64,000 nt of DNA from WTJH01 sp049889695 (GCA_049889695.1 JBMHCX010000013.1:150714-214713), one strand, 5' to 3'; counted from the stretch's first letter, positions 25,130 to 33,363 are shown. Numbers and translations: made by a program. The notes: generated by a model not told the origin, from the letters alone.

Positions 25130-26895
25130 GAAAATTGTAGTAAACGAAACTGCCGGTAGAGCAAACCTCCGCTGATTAGAGCAAATCCCCAAAGAACAAT
25201 TGCCCAAAGGGTTTGACCATATAGCCATTGGCCTGTGCCAAAAAGAAGTGCATAGGTAGCAAAAATACCCAAAAACATACACCAAATAGACCGCGCTAAA
25301 TCGCTCTCTTGCTCGGCAAGGTCGACGGAAGGTTCTTGAGTGGCCATAAACGAACGCCAACTGCGACTCGAAGGCCGTACCCGCTTATAGAAACTAATTA
25401 AGACCTGATCGGACTCTGGTGCGGTCATAAGCGTTACCACTATCCACACGTAAGTGGTTGAACCTACACCAATCAGCATTTTAAGCCAAGCTTCCAGCTG
25501 TGTTCCGAATCCTATCTCCAACACCAAGGCAATGATAAAAGAGGACAACATCGCTGCAATTTCGCTCCAAACATTGATGCGTACCCAAAACCAACGCAAG
25601 AGAAATAATAAACCCGTTCCTGCTCCAATTTGCAATAAAATTTGAAAAGCTTGTAGGGCAGATTCAAGTTGTAGTGCTAATAAACAAGAAAGCAGCGCTA
25701 AAAAAAAGATACACAGTCGACTGATAAAGATCAATTCTCGCTGAGAGGCATCGGGTCTATAAAAACGCTGATAACAATCATGAATAAGGTAGGAAGCTCC
25801 CCAATTGAGATGAGTAGAAAGCGTAGACATAAATGCCGCCATCAGTGCTGCGAGCATCAGTCCAAATAAACCCTCTGGTAAAAACGTTAACATGGCCGGA
25901 AATGCTAAATCATGATTGAGTGTAGCAGCATCGAGTTGTGGAAAAGCTGCTTGCAAATCGCTCAGTTCTGGAAAAAGAACAAGCGAAGCGAGAGCAATCA
26001 GGATCCAGGGCCAAGGGCGTAGAGCATAATGCATTAGATTGAAGGCTAAGGTAGCCCATAGGGCGTGTTTTTCTGTTTTTGCGGACAACATCCGCTGAGC
26101 AATATAGCCTCCTCCACCGGGCTCAGCACCAGGATACCAAACACTCCACCATTGAACCGCAAGCGGTAAAATAATCAGTCCAACCCATGCTTCGCTATCA
26201 TCCCAAGCCGGAAGCCACGACTTTCGTTCTTGCACATTGGGCGCCTCTAGAAGCTGTGAAAGACCTCCGATTTCAGGCAGGTCTATCAGATATACAGCAG
26301 CGGCGATAGTGGCCACCATCGCTAAGAAAAATTGAAAAAAATCAATTATGATTACTCCTCTCAGTCCGCCAACTAAGCTATAAACTAAAGTAATGCCCGC
26401 TCCGATGAACAAGGCCTCTTGGGCATAGCCGGGCCAAAGGATAGCAAATATCTTAAGTGCTGCCAAGCAAACACTCGCCATAATCATAACATTGAAAAAC
26501 AACCCTAAGTAAACAGCTCGGAAGCCCCTTAGAATTGCAGCTCCTCGACCACCGTAGCGCAATTCATAAAAGGAAAGGTCGGTGAAAACCCCTGAACGGC
26601 GCCAAAGTTTGGCATAGATAAAAACCGTACACATCCCTGTGATTAGAAAACACCACCATAACCAATTTCCAGAAACTCCTTTTTCTCGAACCAATTGAGT
26701 TACCAAATTAGGGGTGTCTGCAGAAAATGTAGTCGCTACCATACTCACCCCTAAAAGCCACCAAGGCACTTTTCGGCCCGACAGAAAAAAATCTTGTATG
26801 GAGCCTCCGGAATTACGAGAAAACCACCATCCCATCAATAGGGTAACAACAAAATAAACGACAATTACGCCAAAGTCTAGAGCGGGAAGGTTCAT
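25126..26895 (-). CDS. Sodium:solute symporter (SSS family)
   Basis: A 589-residue membrane protein with 13 or more hydrophobic segments. It begins MNLPALDFGVIVVYFVV, continues with FFLSGRKVPWWLLG and SMVATTFSADTPN, the sodium-site region of SSS carriers, and includes YFxxR-like stretches in later helices. The bacterial subgroup of this type is found widely in Bacteroidota, with solute usually unassigned (sugars, carboxylates or amino acids). ATG at 26895 is chosen because it precedes the first membrane helix and lies downstream of a promoter-like element (26917-26946); the longer frame to 26991 would extend through it. It overlaps the nucleoside transporter gene tail to tail. Confidence 0.87.
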   Translation of the reverse strand: MNLPALDFGVIVVYFVVTLLMGWWFSRNSGGSIQDFFLSGRKVPWWLLGVSMVATTFSADTPNLVTQLVREKGVSGNWLWWCFLITGMCTVFIYAKLWRRSGVFTDLSFYELRYGGRGAAILRGFRAVYLGLFFNVMIMASVCLAALKIFAILWPGYAQEALFIGAGITLVYSLVGGLRGVIIIDFFQFFLAMVATIAAAVYLIDLPEIGGLSQLLEAPNVQERKSWLPAWDDSEAWVGLIILPLAVQWWSVWYPGAEPGGGGYIAQRMLSAKTEKHALWATLAFNLMHYALRPWPWILIALASLVLFPELSDLQAAFPQLDAATLNHDLAFPAMLTFLPEGLFGLMLAALMAAFMSTLSTHLNWGASYLIHDCYQRFYRPDASQRELIFISRLCIFFLALLSCLLALQLESALQAFQILLQIGAGTGLLFLLRWFWVRINVWSEIAAMLSSFIIALVLEIGFGTQLEAWLKMLIGVGSTTYVWIVVTLMTAPESDQVLISFYKRVRPSSRSWRSFMATQEPSVDLAEQESDLARSIWCMFLGIFATYALLFGTGQWLYGQTLWAIVLWGFALISGGLLYRQFRLLQFS

Positions 26896-26916
26896 AGGGA
26901 AATCATTAATACTTCT

Positions 26917-26946
26917 TAAATGTATTATAAAATTCCAGAAAGCCAA
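26917..26946 (-). promoter_or_regulatory. Promoter of the symporter gene
   Basis: On the minus strand TTG (26946-26944) is followed after 19 bases by TACATTTA (26924-26917), seven of eight positions matching TAnnTTTG. It lies 21 bases before the ATG at 26895 and supports that start. Confidence 0.5.
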
Positions 26947-26955
26947 GCAGCCGTG

Positions 26956-26986
26956 TTGGATATGGACATCTTCTGCGCTATTTTTG
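26956..26986 (+). promoter_or_regulatory. Promoter of the secreted protein gene at 27025
   Basis: TTG (26956-26958) and TATTTTTG (26979-26986) are separated by 20 bases, a full match to the Bacteroidota pattern. Its position downstream of the first in-frame ATG (26920) argues that translation begins at 27025. Confidence 0.6.
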
Positions 26987-27024
26987 AACATATGATTCTT
27001 TGCGACATCAGCTATACGTGTTTT

Positions 27025-27672
27025 ATGAAGCGAGTTCTTTTAGGAGTTCTGCTCGGAGGATTGATCCCCCTCTCGATGCATGCACAAGAAAAGAAGCCTC
27101 AACCCATCAAAAACCTGATGAAGCCCAAAGATCAAGGGTACCCCCTATTAACAAAAGAACCCGACAATGCTTTCCTAAAGAAAATGGGGAACGATAAGAC
27201 CTACACATTCGATCGCGAAAAAACGCCTGGAAAATCGCTCGATATGCAGCCTGATGAAAAGTTTTTGGATCCTGCCGATGACTACCTTCGAAAATTAAAG
27301 AACCCTAAAGAGCGCGAAAAAAACGCCCCTAATTTCAAAGAAGATCAATATTTAGGCGATTTACGCAGTGAAGGGAAATTCGTACAAATTGTTTTGAGAG
27401 ACCATGAGCATCCCGATGGAGACCTCATACAAGTGTTGGTCAACGATGTGGTAGTTCACCCAACAATATTGCTCGAATCCCAGTTTAAGGTGGTTAAATT
27501 AGACTTGGATCCCGGTTTTAATAAAATAGATTTTCTAGCCTTAAATCAAGGAGAATCTGGTCCCAACACTGCAGAGGTCCGCGTATTTGAAGACGATGGC
27601 ACCTTAGTAGCAGCCAAACGATGGAACCTCGCTACTGGGGTAAAAGCCACCTATATAGTGGTGAAAGAATAG
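27025..27672 (+). CDS. Secreted protein of unknown function
   Basis: A 215-residue protein with an N-terminal signal peptide (MKRVLLGVLLGGLIPLSMHA followed by QEKK). The first half of the mature part is charged and Pro/Lys/Asp-rich with little predicted structure; residues from about 110 (LRSEGKFVQIVLRDHEHP) onwards look like a compact beta-sandwich with the segment LDLDPGFNKIDFLALNQGESGPN, similar in style to C2- or Ig-like folds. A frame starting at 26920 exists but begins upstream of the promoter and lacks a signal. Periplasmic location is likely. Family not recognised. Confidence 0.7.
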   Translation: MKRVLLGVLLGGLIPLSMHAQEKKPQPIKNLMKPKDQGYPLLTKEPDNAFLKKMGNDKTYTFDREKTPGKSLDMQPDEKFLDPADDYLRKLKNPKEREKNAPNFKEDQYLGDLRSEGKFVQIVLRDHEHPDGDLIQVLVNDVVVHPTILLESQFKVVKLDLDPGFNKIDFLALNQGESGPNTAEVRVFEDDGTLVAAKRWNLATGVKATYIVVKE

Positions 27673-27843
27673 TTATTTTTTGATCCATAAGCGATAGCCT
27701 ATCCAACTGAAAAAGCCGGCCATAAGTGCATACGGCCAATCGATAAAGCTCAGCATACGATACATAAATATCGTTTCGCCAATCGCTCCTAAGGCCAACA
27801 TCCATAATAGGACAGCTACTAATTTCCGCAGTTTAGTTTTCAT
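27673..27843 (-). CDS. Small two-span membrane protein (56 residues)
   Basis: A short minus-strand frame from ATG at 27843 to TAA at 27673. The product starts MKTKLRKLVAVLLWML and has two hydrophobic segments (about residues 8-28 and 36-51) with a basic N- and C-terminus (GYRLWIKK). It overlaps the preceding membrane protein gene by 11 bases, suggesting coupled translation, and its stop abuts the stop of the convergent secreted protein gene. No family recognised. Confidence 0.55.
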   Translation of the reverse strand: MKTKLRKLVAVLLWMLALGAIGETIFMYRMLSFIDWPYALMAGFFSWIGYRLWIKK

Positions 27844-28048
27844 AGGTCTGCTGATCGTCGGAAGAATCCTCTGCTTCTACCGCTGGAATAAAATACATGA
27901 CAATGACTCCGATAATTCCGAAGAGAAAACCCAAGGAAAAACCCAATAAACGCGATCGCCCCTTTTTTTCGGAAATATAATTTCCCCATGCCCCCATCAG
28001 AACACCGACCGCCAAGGACATATAGAGTGTAGTATCGTCTATCTGCAT
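27833..28048 (-). CDS. Small membrane protein (71 residues)
   Basis: The product has two membrane segments, the second glycine-rich (LGFSLGFLFGIIGVIVMYFI), then an acidic tail (VEAEDSSDDQQTYEN). The first segment contains GVLMGAWGNYISEKKGRS, a pattern common in small phage-shock or holin-like membrane proteins, but no family can be named with confidence. It starts at the last base of the ABA4-like gene (stop/start overlap) and itself overlaps the 56-residue gene, so the three probably form one operon. Confidence 0.65.
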   Translation of the reverse strand: MQIDDTTLYMSLAVGVLMGAWGNYISEKKGRSRLLGFSLGFLFGIIGVIVMYFIPAVEAEDSSDDQQTYEN

Positions 28049-28476
28049 TATTTCTTAAGGTTTTGAATAACAATGATGATGGAATACACCAATACGCCTG
28101 TTGGTCCTAGCATAAAAGTACACAACAAAGCGGGAAGAACCCAAAGAGAATGTTTTCCTCGCTGCTGCTGATCTTTGACCATCCAAGTACCCATCCAGAA
28201 GTCAAACCCCAGATAATGAATCCAACCGGCTGCAGCTGAAGCGGGTGTGGCCTCCAAAAAAAGTTGTAAGATCCCATTCAGCGAAGTGAAATCGGCTTCT
28301 GTTATTGGTTTAGATTGACTCAAAAAGTAGAGGTAAAACAGACTCAGAACCAAAGGAACATAGGGATAATTGATTAAATTCTGTGTGAGCTTATGTCTGG
28401 GAAAGACCAACAAACAAAACCAACAACCGAAGATTACGGTATTGCAAAAATTAAAGAGCGATTCTATCATCTGCAT
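28048..28476 (-). CDS. ABA4-like family protein (DUF4281)
   Basis: A 142-residue inner-membrane protein with four predicted helices. The core GWIHYLGFDFWMGTWMVKD and FMLGPTGVLVY are the signature of the ABA4-like family. In plants ABA4 is needed for neoxanthin formation; in bacteria the role is not settled, though a link to carotenoid chemistry is plausible in pigmented flavobacteria. Start could be at 28476 or at the second ATG at 28470. It heads a cluster with two small membrane proteins. Confidence 0.85.
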   Translation of the reverse strand: MQMIESLFNFCNTVIFGCWFCLLVFPRHKLTQNLINYPYVPLVLSLFYLYFLSQSKPITEADFTSLNGILQLFLEATPASAAAGWIHYLGFDFWMGTWMVKDQQQRGKHSLWVLPALLCTFMLGPTGVLVYSIIIVIQNLKK

Positions 28477-28559
28477 AAAGATATAAATCTCTTTTTAGAC
28501 CTAAATATTGAAGGCTGAAATAGGCTTCCTCCCATGGATTTGCTATCTTGGAAGGGGTA

Positions 28560-29009
28560 ATGATGTTGTTTAAAAACATACAGGGAGAACGGGTGGATCC
28601 GGTGAAACACACGGCTAAAATACTTCATTCACACCCCTATGCCGAAATTCATATTGGATCTGACTCTCAAAACATCGGGAAAAAAACCAAGTATACTACC
28701 GTTATTGCTTACCGTCTAGGTGGAAGAGGAGTCCATTATATTCTCAGTAAATCTCAGGTCGATGTAATTCGAGATATGTGGACACGCCTGTGGAAGGAGG
28801 CCGAACTCAGTATTGATGTAGCTGAATGGCTCACCCAACAAATCAGTGTTAAAATCGAAATCGATATGGACTACAATAGTGATGATTCATTTAAATCGCA
28901 CAAACTGATTTCTGCGACCAAGGGCTGGGCAAATTCCTTGGGGTATAAAGTCAATATAAAACCACATAACCAAATCGCAACGCGAGCAGCTGACTATCAT
29001 TGTAAATAA
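28560..29009 (+). CDS. YkuK-like (DUF458) ribonuclease-H-fold protein
   Basis: A protein of about 149 residues from the ATG at 28560 (a TTG at 28548 is also in frame). Residues following the start carry the signature EIHIGSDSQN, the first acidic strand of an RNase H-like fold, and VIAYRLGGRGVHYIL. Later come IEIDMDYNSDDSFKSHKL and GYKVNIKPHNQIATRAADY, the conserved second half of the YkuK family, whose function is unknown. A GGAAGG stretch lies just before the ATG. It is followed two bases later by the hydroxyacid dehydrogenase gene, so the pair is likely co-transcribed. Confidence 0.8.
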   Translation: MMLFKNIQGERVDPVKHTAKILHSHPYAEIHIGSDSQNIGKKTKYTTVIAYRLGGRGVHYILSKSQVDVIRDMWTRLWKEAELSIDVAEWLTQQISVKIEIDMDYNSDDSFKSHKLISATKGWANSLGYKVNIKPHNQIATRAADYHCK

Positions 29010-29011
29010 AT

Positions 29012-29941
29012 ATGCACATACTTGTATTAGCCCCCGACAGCTATTATCGCAATTGGAAAAATGCCTTTCAACGTTTTGGCCAAAAACATCAGTTATATTT
29101 TTGCTTAGAAGATGCATTAGCCGTAGCCGACAAGATAGAAATCCTTCTCTTGTGGAAACAACAACCCGGGGAACTCCATCATTTTCCCAATCTGAAGGCC
29201 TACTATTCTATGGGGGCTGGAGTAGATCATATTCTCGCCGATCCTAGTCGCTCGCCGCACCTGCCCATCTGTAGAGTCATAGATCCTTATATGGCGGACG
29301 ATATGGGAAATTTTTTAGTCATGGCGGTGCTAAATTATCATCGGAGATTTTATGAAGTTTTAGACAATCAACAACACAAAAAATGGGACAATGTCCAAAT
29401 CAAAAATATTCCTGTAAAAATTGGAATTATGGGACTCGGACATCTGGGGCAAGCCATCGCTAAAAAGCTTCAAGACTTATCGTTCGATGTCTATGGCCTC
29501 TCCCAATCCTCCAAACCAGAATTGTCCTTTCCCACCTTTGGGATAGATGCTTTGGAAAGCTTTCTTCAGCAAGTCAATACTATTATTGTTTTACTCCCAG
29601 CTACGCCCCAAACTCATCACTTAATAAACGAAGCATTTATTGAAAAATGTACCCCAGGAACCTATATCATTAATGTTGCACGTGGATCATTAGTGGATAT
29701 CGATGCACTGACTGATGCTGTAGATCGAGAACAGCTAAGCGGTGCCCTTTTGGACGTGTTTCCACAAGAACCACTGAGCCATAACAGTCCGTTATGGGAA
29801 CATCCTAAAATTCAAGTAACTCCCCACCTCGCTAGTATTACAGCCCCTGAAACGGCAGCTGCACAAATCTTTGAGAATCTCGATGATTTTGAAAACGGAA
29901 AACCCTTAATACATCAGATAAATCTTGCAAAAGGCTACTAA
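29012..29941 (+). CDS. D-2-hydroxyacid dehydrogenase (glyoxylate/hydroxypyruvate reductase A-like)
   Basis: A 309-residue NAD(P)-dependent dehydrogenase. MGAGVDHILADPS is the GhrA-type N-terminal signature, the Rossmann motif is GIMGLGHLGQAIAKKL (about residue 137), and the catalytic residues appear in NVARGSLVDIDAL (Arg), DVFPQEPL (Glu) and TPHLASIT (His). GhrA-like enzymes reduce glyoxylate and hydroxypyruvate. It starts two bases after the YkuK-like stop and converges on the DgcN-like gene with a 4-base overlap. Confidence 0.88.
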   Translation: MHILVLAPDSYYRNWKNAFQRFGQKHQLYFCLEDALAVADKIEILLLWKQQPGELHHFPNLKAYYSMGAGVDHILADPSRSPHLPICRVIDPYMADDMGNFLVMAVLNYHRRFYEVLDNQQHKKWDNVQIKNIPVKIGIMGLGHLGQAIAKKLQDLSFDVYGLSQSSKPELSFPTFGIDALESFLQQVNTIIVLLPATPQTHHLINEAFIEKCTPGTYIINVARGSLVDIDALTDAVDREQLSGALLDVFPQEPLSHNSPLWEHPKIQVTPHLASITAPETAAAQIFENLDDFENGKPLIHQINLAKGY

Positions 29942-30969
29942 ATACCCAAGGCTTCTAATAAGGGCTGGGTGCTGTAACGGACGGGGTCTGTTGTGGGAAG
30001 ACCAGTCTCAGCTGAAATTTGCTGGATTTTTTCAAGAGCTGCTTCCGCTGTCAATTGAGAGGTATTCAACGCGATCCCGACAACTTTAGCAGCCGGAAAG
30101 TTGCCTGCTGCCGAAGCGACGATTTCATTCAGCTGAATAATCTTCTGCACCGGGGGAATCTCATACGCTGGAAGATTCCGCAAGTGTGTATGATGGGCAG
30201 GAATACATAAAATCATATGGGTAGGACAGCTTCCCCGCATCAATGGAAGAGTAGCGGTACTGCCGGGATGCAAAAGGGATCCTTGACCTTCAATTAAAAT
30301 CCAATCGCTTTCTTGCGCTGCTAAAACAGCTTCTTCTACCGATCCGCAGGCATGGTCTACCTTGTAGGCATCTAATGGAATTCCAGCGCCTGTCAGGGTG
30401 ATTCCTATTTGCCCTGTCGCCACAAAACTCACTTGTTTCTCTTCTTCCAAAAGTGCTTTATAGACCTCTAAGGCAGTCGTCATTTTTCCAGAAGCCATAT
30501 CTGTTCCTACAAAAAGTACTCTATTGTTCTGAAGGTTTTTTGCCTTCCCAGAGGCGATGGGTGGAGTGCTTTGTGGGACTCTAACATCCCAAATCCATTG
30601 GTTAGCGGACAATTGATCTTCATACTGGGAGCACAATAAGTCGTGTAAGCCATTTACGATAGAGTAGCCCATTGCTATAGCAGCTTGTATCATCTTATGC
30701 CAACTTTCAGGAATCTTTCCACCTGAAGGAGCAATGCCCAAGATCAGTACCTCTCCTCCCTTTGAACGCCCTTCTTCTAAGGACTCCAGTATAGGGATCG
30801 TTGTAGGATAGCCTAAAATGGATGATAAATCCTCCTCTTTTTCTTGTGCATCAATAACCCCAACAATAGGATTCTTGCTGTAACGCAAAACTCCGTGTCC
30901 CATTTTTCCAAAATCGCTTCGGAGGTGGCCCTCCATATACACGACTATTTTCTGATTAGGTTTAAGCAT
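29938..30969 (-). CDS. DgcN-like protein (DUF1611), probable D-glutamate N-acetyltransferase
   Basis: A 343-residue protein with a P-loop-type motif VGTDMASGKMTTALEVYKAL (about residues 150-170) and LIEGQGSLLHPG downstream, the layout of the DUF1611 family. Members named DgcN acetylate D-glutamate as the first step of a D-amino-acid catabolic route in marine bacteria, followed by racemisation by the enolase-superfamily partner DgcA. The next gene upstream (8-base overlap) encodes such a partner, strengthening the call. Substrate identity remains inferred. The protein is cytoplasmic. Confidence 0.75.
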   Translation of the reverse strand: MLKPNQKIVVYMEGHLRSDFGKMGHGVLRYSKNPIVGVIDAQEKEEDLSSILGYPTTIPILESLEEGRSKGGEVLILGIAPSGGKIPESWHKMIQAAIAMGYSIVNGLHDLLCSQYEDQLSANQWIWDVRVPQSTPPIASGKAKNLQNNRVLFVGTDMASGKMTTALEVYKALLEEEKQVSFVATGQIGITLTGAGIPLDAYKVDHACGSVEEAVLAAQESDWILIEGQGSLLHPGSTATLPLMRGSCPTHMILCIPAHHTHLRNLPAYEIPPVQKIIQLNEIVASAAGNFPAAKVVGIALNTSQLTAEAALEKIQQISAETGLPTTDPVRYSTQPLLEALGI

Positions 30970-32008
30970 AAAAAGTTGGTTTTAAAGAAGTTCCTAGGCC
31001 TGGATTATCACTCACTTGTGTAATCCCGTTTTCGAGCAGCAAGCCCGTAGCAGGGTCAGGATTTAAGTTGTAATGGGCATCTAAGTCTACACAGTCTAAA
31101 TCCCCCGACAAGTGCGCAGCAGCACTGATGGCCACAGAAGATTCACCCATGCATCCGATCATGGTTTTTAACCCAAATGCTTGTGTAGTATGCTTTATTT
31201 TTAGAGCCTCTGTCGGACCTCCACACTTCATTAACTTGATGTTCACCCCATCTACCCAAGAAAACCACTGAGGAATATCCGCTGCCGTATGGCAAGATTC
31301 ATCGACATAGATTGGGAGTGCCGCTTGCCGCTTGAGCTCCTTTAAGCCTTTTTCATTTCCTTTGGCGAGGGGTTGCTCTACATACTCCACCTGTCTGTCG
31401 GCCAGCCATGGAATCATGTCCAAGGCTTGCTCTACCGACCATCCGCCATTCGCATCTACACGAAGTGCCATCGAAGGGGAAATGTTTTGGATGACTGCTT
31501 GCATCATTGCTTTGTCTGCTTCTATTCCCAAGGGACTACCGAGTTTAACTTTTAAGGCGCGAAAAGAAAAATCACCTAATTTTTGTTTTAACTGTTGAGC
31601 TACCTGATCTGGCGGACATATACCAAGGGTAATTGAGGTAGGTGTAGAGGGTTTTGGCAACCCCCAAAGACGATAAAGTGGTAAGTTCGCCTGTTGTCCC
31701 CACCAATCCCATAAGGCCATATCAATTGCTGCATATACGGTCCTAGGAATCTCAAGCGCTACACCTATAGCATAGGCTTGCTGTGGAATTAACGTATCTG
31801 TATGGGAAAAAAATCGATCGATTTGGCTGCGAATATAGTCGGGGCTTAACTCCGGTTGGTCGGAAGTTGGAGCGACTTCTCCCCAAGCAGTGATTCCATC
31901 TCTTTGAAGTGCCAAAAAAATATTGTGTGATTTTTGTCGAACCCCACGACTGATCGCCAAGGGAATTTTTTTTGACAGAGCGACCTGATAACACCTATAA
32001 TCCCACAT
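30962..32008 (-). CDS. Dipeptide epimerase / N-acetyl-D-glutamate racemase-like enolase-superfamily protein
   Basis: A 348-residue enolase-superfamily enzyme. The base pair lysines are in ALKVKLG (about residue 165) and NIKLMKCGG (about 258); metal ligands appear as RVDANGGW, VEQPL and VDESCH. These are the positions of the dipeptide epimerase group, which includes L-Ala-D/L-Glu epimerases and DgcA. Adjacent DgcN-like gene favours conversion of N-acetyl-D-Glu to the L form, while a peptidoglycan-peptide epimerase remains the alternative. It starts with ATG at 32008 and overlaps the DgcN-like gene by 8 bases. Confidence 0.82.
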   Translation of the reverse strand: MWDYRCYQVALSKKIPLAISRGVRQKSHNIFLALQRDGITAWGEVAPTSDQPELSPDYIRSQIDRFFSHTDTLIPQQAYAIGVALEIPRTVYAAIDMALWDWWGQQANLPLYRLWGLPKPSTPTSITLGICPPDQVAQQLKQKLGDFSFRALKVKLGSPLGIEADKAMMQAVIQNISPSMALRVDANGGWSVEQALDMIPWLADRQVEYVEQPLAKGNEKGLKELKRQAALPIYVDESCHTAADIPQWFSWVDGVNIKLMKCGGPTEALKIKHTTQAFGLKTMIGCMGESSVAISAAAHLSGDLDCVDLDAHYNLNPDPATGLLLENGITQVSDNPGLGTSLKPTFYA

Positions 32009-32066
32009 AATTTAAAGATACATAAATTAATATTTTCCCGTGGGATATTGGATCTACTTTGCAGGC

Positions 32067-32089
32067 AAAAAGGGAACGATTATTCGTTC
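32067..32089 (-). terminator. Probable weak terminator after the lipoprotein gene
   Basis: A 6-bp stem GAACGA/TCGTTC with a four-base loop (32074-32089) is followed on the minus strand by CCTTTTT. The stop codon of the lipoprotein gene lies inside the hairpin. The stem is short, so efficiency is uncertain. Confidence 0.35.
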
Positions 32090-33108
32090 GAAATAATTTT
32101 CATATTCCGAATACAAACAGAGAAAGACGCATCATTAGGAACGTCGTATTTCGTGAAGATAAGGGTAAATTCTTCTACTTGAGGGATCGGGATAATGGCC
32201 TCTTCAAATTCTGTAACAGTATTGGAGGTTTCTTCCCATATAGGGGGCAGATCCGAAGCATTTATACTTAGTGTTGTCGATGGAAAAATAGACACCGAAA
32301 GTTTTTTTGATGTTTCATCTGTCGTAGCAGACCTGTATTCGAATTTATATTCAAAGACCAAGCTTTTTTCTGAACGAGTAAAACCACTAAATGACTTAGA
32401 GATGTAAGAATCTCCTTCCAGCGTGAAGAAGGCCAGCATGCTGTCCGGACAACTGGAATACATATGATTGGAAGGGGGCACCCATAAGCTCGCATTGCCA
32501 GTGGCCGTGTCTTCTAATTTCCAGGAACTACTAGAGGTTGCTGTAGTGACCTGATTACCCCAATTTTCGCCATATTCAAATTTGACAAAATCACGTTTGG
32601 TATTGACATCAAAGTTCGTTCTGTTAGAAACACCGTGGCGAACCGTAAAACGTCCAAAAGGATAGAAACCAACCTTTACACTGATGGGAGAAACGGGGTC
32701 GTCCGCTCTCCCTCTTAAAGTGAGGTGTGGAATATTGTTAATCGTATCGAGCGTAGCAGAAACAGCAGCAGCTGAAAGATTGTCGGGAGGAATTCTGTTG
32801 CCATCAAAATCAAGCGGGATTCCTCTTTCGAAAACCCACACCAGACTATCGTAGTTTTGAGCGGTAGAAATAAAGGTTATGGGAACGAATTCATTATCGC
32901 CAATCTGATTTTGATTTCGGATAACATTCTCTTGGGAGGAAATAAAGCTCGCCGTGAGCTCCCCTGAACGATCATTCTCGTTTCCAGTCGGCCCGATATA
33001 CTCGTAGACTGGATCCGGGTCTGTTTCATCAGGTGTGGGTTCTGAGCAAGCCAATAGGCATAAACACAACGCACCCCACGTTAATTTGTTATTGTAATCC
33101 CCTCGCAT
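32080..33108 (-). CDS. Lipoprotein of unknown function
   Basis: A 342-residue protein with a lipoprotein signal: basic N-terminus, hydrophobic WGALCLCLLAC, cysteine at about residue 21, then an acidic/proline linker (SEPTPDETDPDPVYEYIGP). The mature part contains YDSLVWVFERGIPLDFDG, reminiscent of a PKD-type domain, and a later beta-rich domain. LDSxVWVF-like sequence also occurs in the divergent lipoprotein at 33395, so the two may be related. No named family recognised. It has its own TTG/TATTTTTG promoter only eight bases upstream, so the transcript is nearly leaderless. Confidence 0.75.
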   Translation of the reverse strand: MRGDYNNKLTWGALCLCLLACSEPTPDETDPDPVYEYIGPTGNENDRSGELTASFISSQENVIRNQNQIGDNEFVPITFISTAQNYDSLVWVFERGIPLDFDGNRIPPDNLSAAAVSATLDTINNIPHLTLRGRADDPVSPISVKVGFYPFGRFTVRHGVSNRTNFDVNTKRDFVKFEYGENWGNQVTTATSSSSWKLEDTATGNASLWVPPSNHMYSSCPDSMLAFFTLEGDSYISKSFSGFTRSEKSLVFEYKFEYRSATTDETSKKLSVSIFPSTTLSINASDLPPIWEETSNTVTEFEEAIIPIPQVEEFTLIFTKYDVPNDASFSVCIRNMKIISNE

Positions 33109-33115
33109 AACACTA

Positions 33116-33142
33116 CAAAAATAGCTAATACTTGTATATCAA
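33116..33142 (-). promoter_or_regulatory. Promoter of the lipoprotein gene (minus strand)
   Basis: On the minus strand TTG (33142-33140), 16 bases, then TATTTTTG (33123-33116). It lies downstream of the 33179-33212 terminator and ends seven bases before the ATG at 33108. Confidence 0.6.
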
Positions 33143-33178
33143 TGCTATCTGAAGTGGATTTAACACTATTTTTTGGGC

Positions 33179-33212
33179 AAAAAAAAACCTTCAGGAAGTA
33201 GTCCCGAAGGTT
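33179..33212 (-). terminator. Terminator upstream of the lipoprotein gene, ending a candidate small RNA
   Basis: On the minus strand a 7-bp stem AACCTTC/GAAGGTT (33206-33212 with 33186-33192), extended by an inner GG/CC pair, is followed by nine T. It faces the gene at 33108 but stands before that gene's own promoter, so it most likely ends a short transcript that starts near 33247. Confidence 0.7.
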
Positions 33213-33247
33213 CATAACCATAAACCAATTCATTCAATGAAGAATTG
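33179..33247 (-). ncRNA. Candidate small RNA of about 70 nt
   Basis: The unit has a complete promoter (TTG, 20 bases, TAGATTTG at 33283-33253), a predicted start near 33247 and a strong terminator at 33179-33212. The transcript would carry a 5' hairpin (CAATTC/GAATTG around 33225-33246) and the terminator hairpin. A short in-frame ATG run (MNWFMVMNLRDYF) is also readable across it, so a leader peptide is an alternative. No known RNA family is claimed. Confidence 0.5.
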
Positions 33248-33252
33248 TCCTA

Positions 33253-33283
33253 CAAATCTATATGCTTTTGAAACATTATGCAA
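33253..33283 (-). promoter_or_regulatory. Promoter of the candidate small RNA
   Basis: Minus strand TTG (33283-33281), 20-base spacer, TAGATTTG (33260-33253): a full match to the Bacteroidota -33/-7 pattern. There is no protein gene between it and the terminator. Confidence 0.6.
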
Positions 33284-33363
33284 GCATAATAAATACTTTC
33301 ACAAAATTTTAAGTGAATATTTGAGTTTAATTAGAAAAACAAGCGAAATGTGTGGCTTTTATT

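Noticed and set aside
26920..27024. Longer start for the secreted protein gene
   Set aside because: It would begin upstream of a full TTG-N20-TATTTTTG promoter and precede the signal peptide, so the start at 27025 is preferred.
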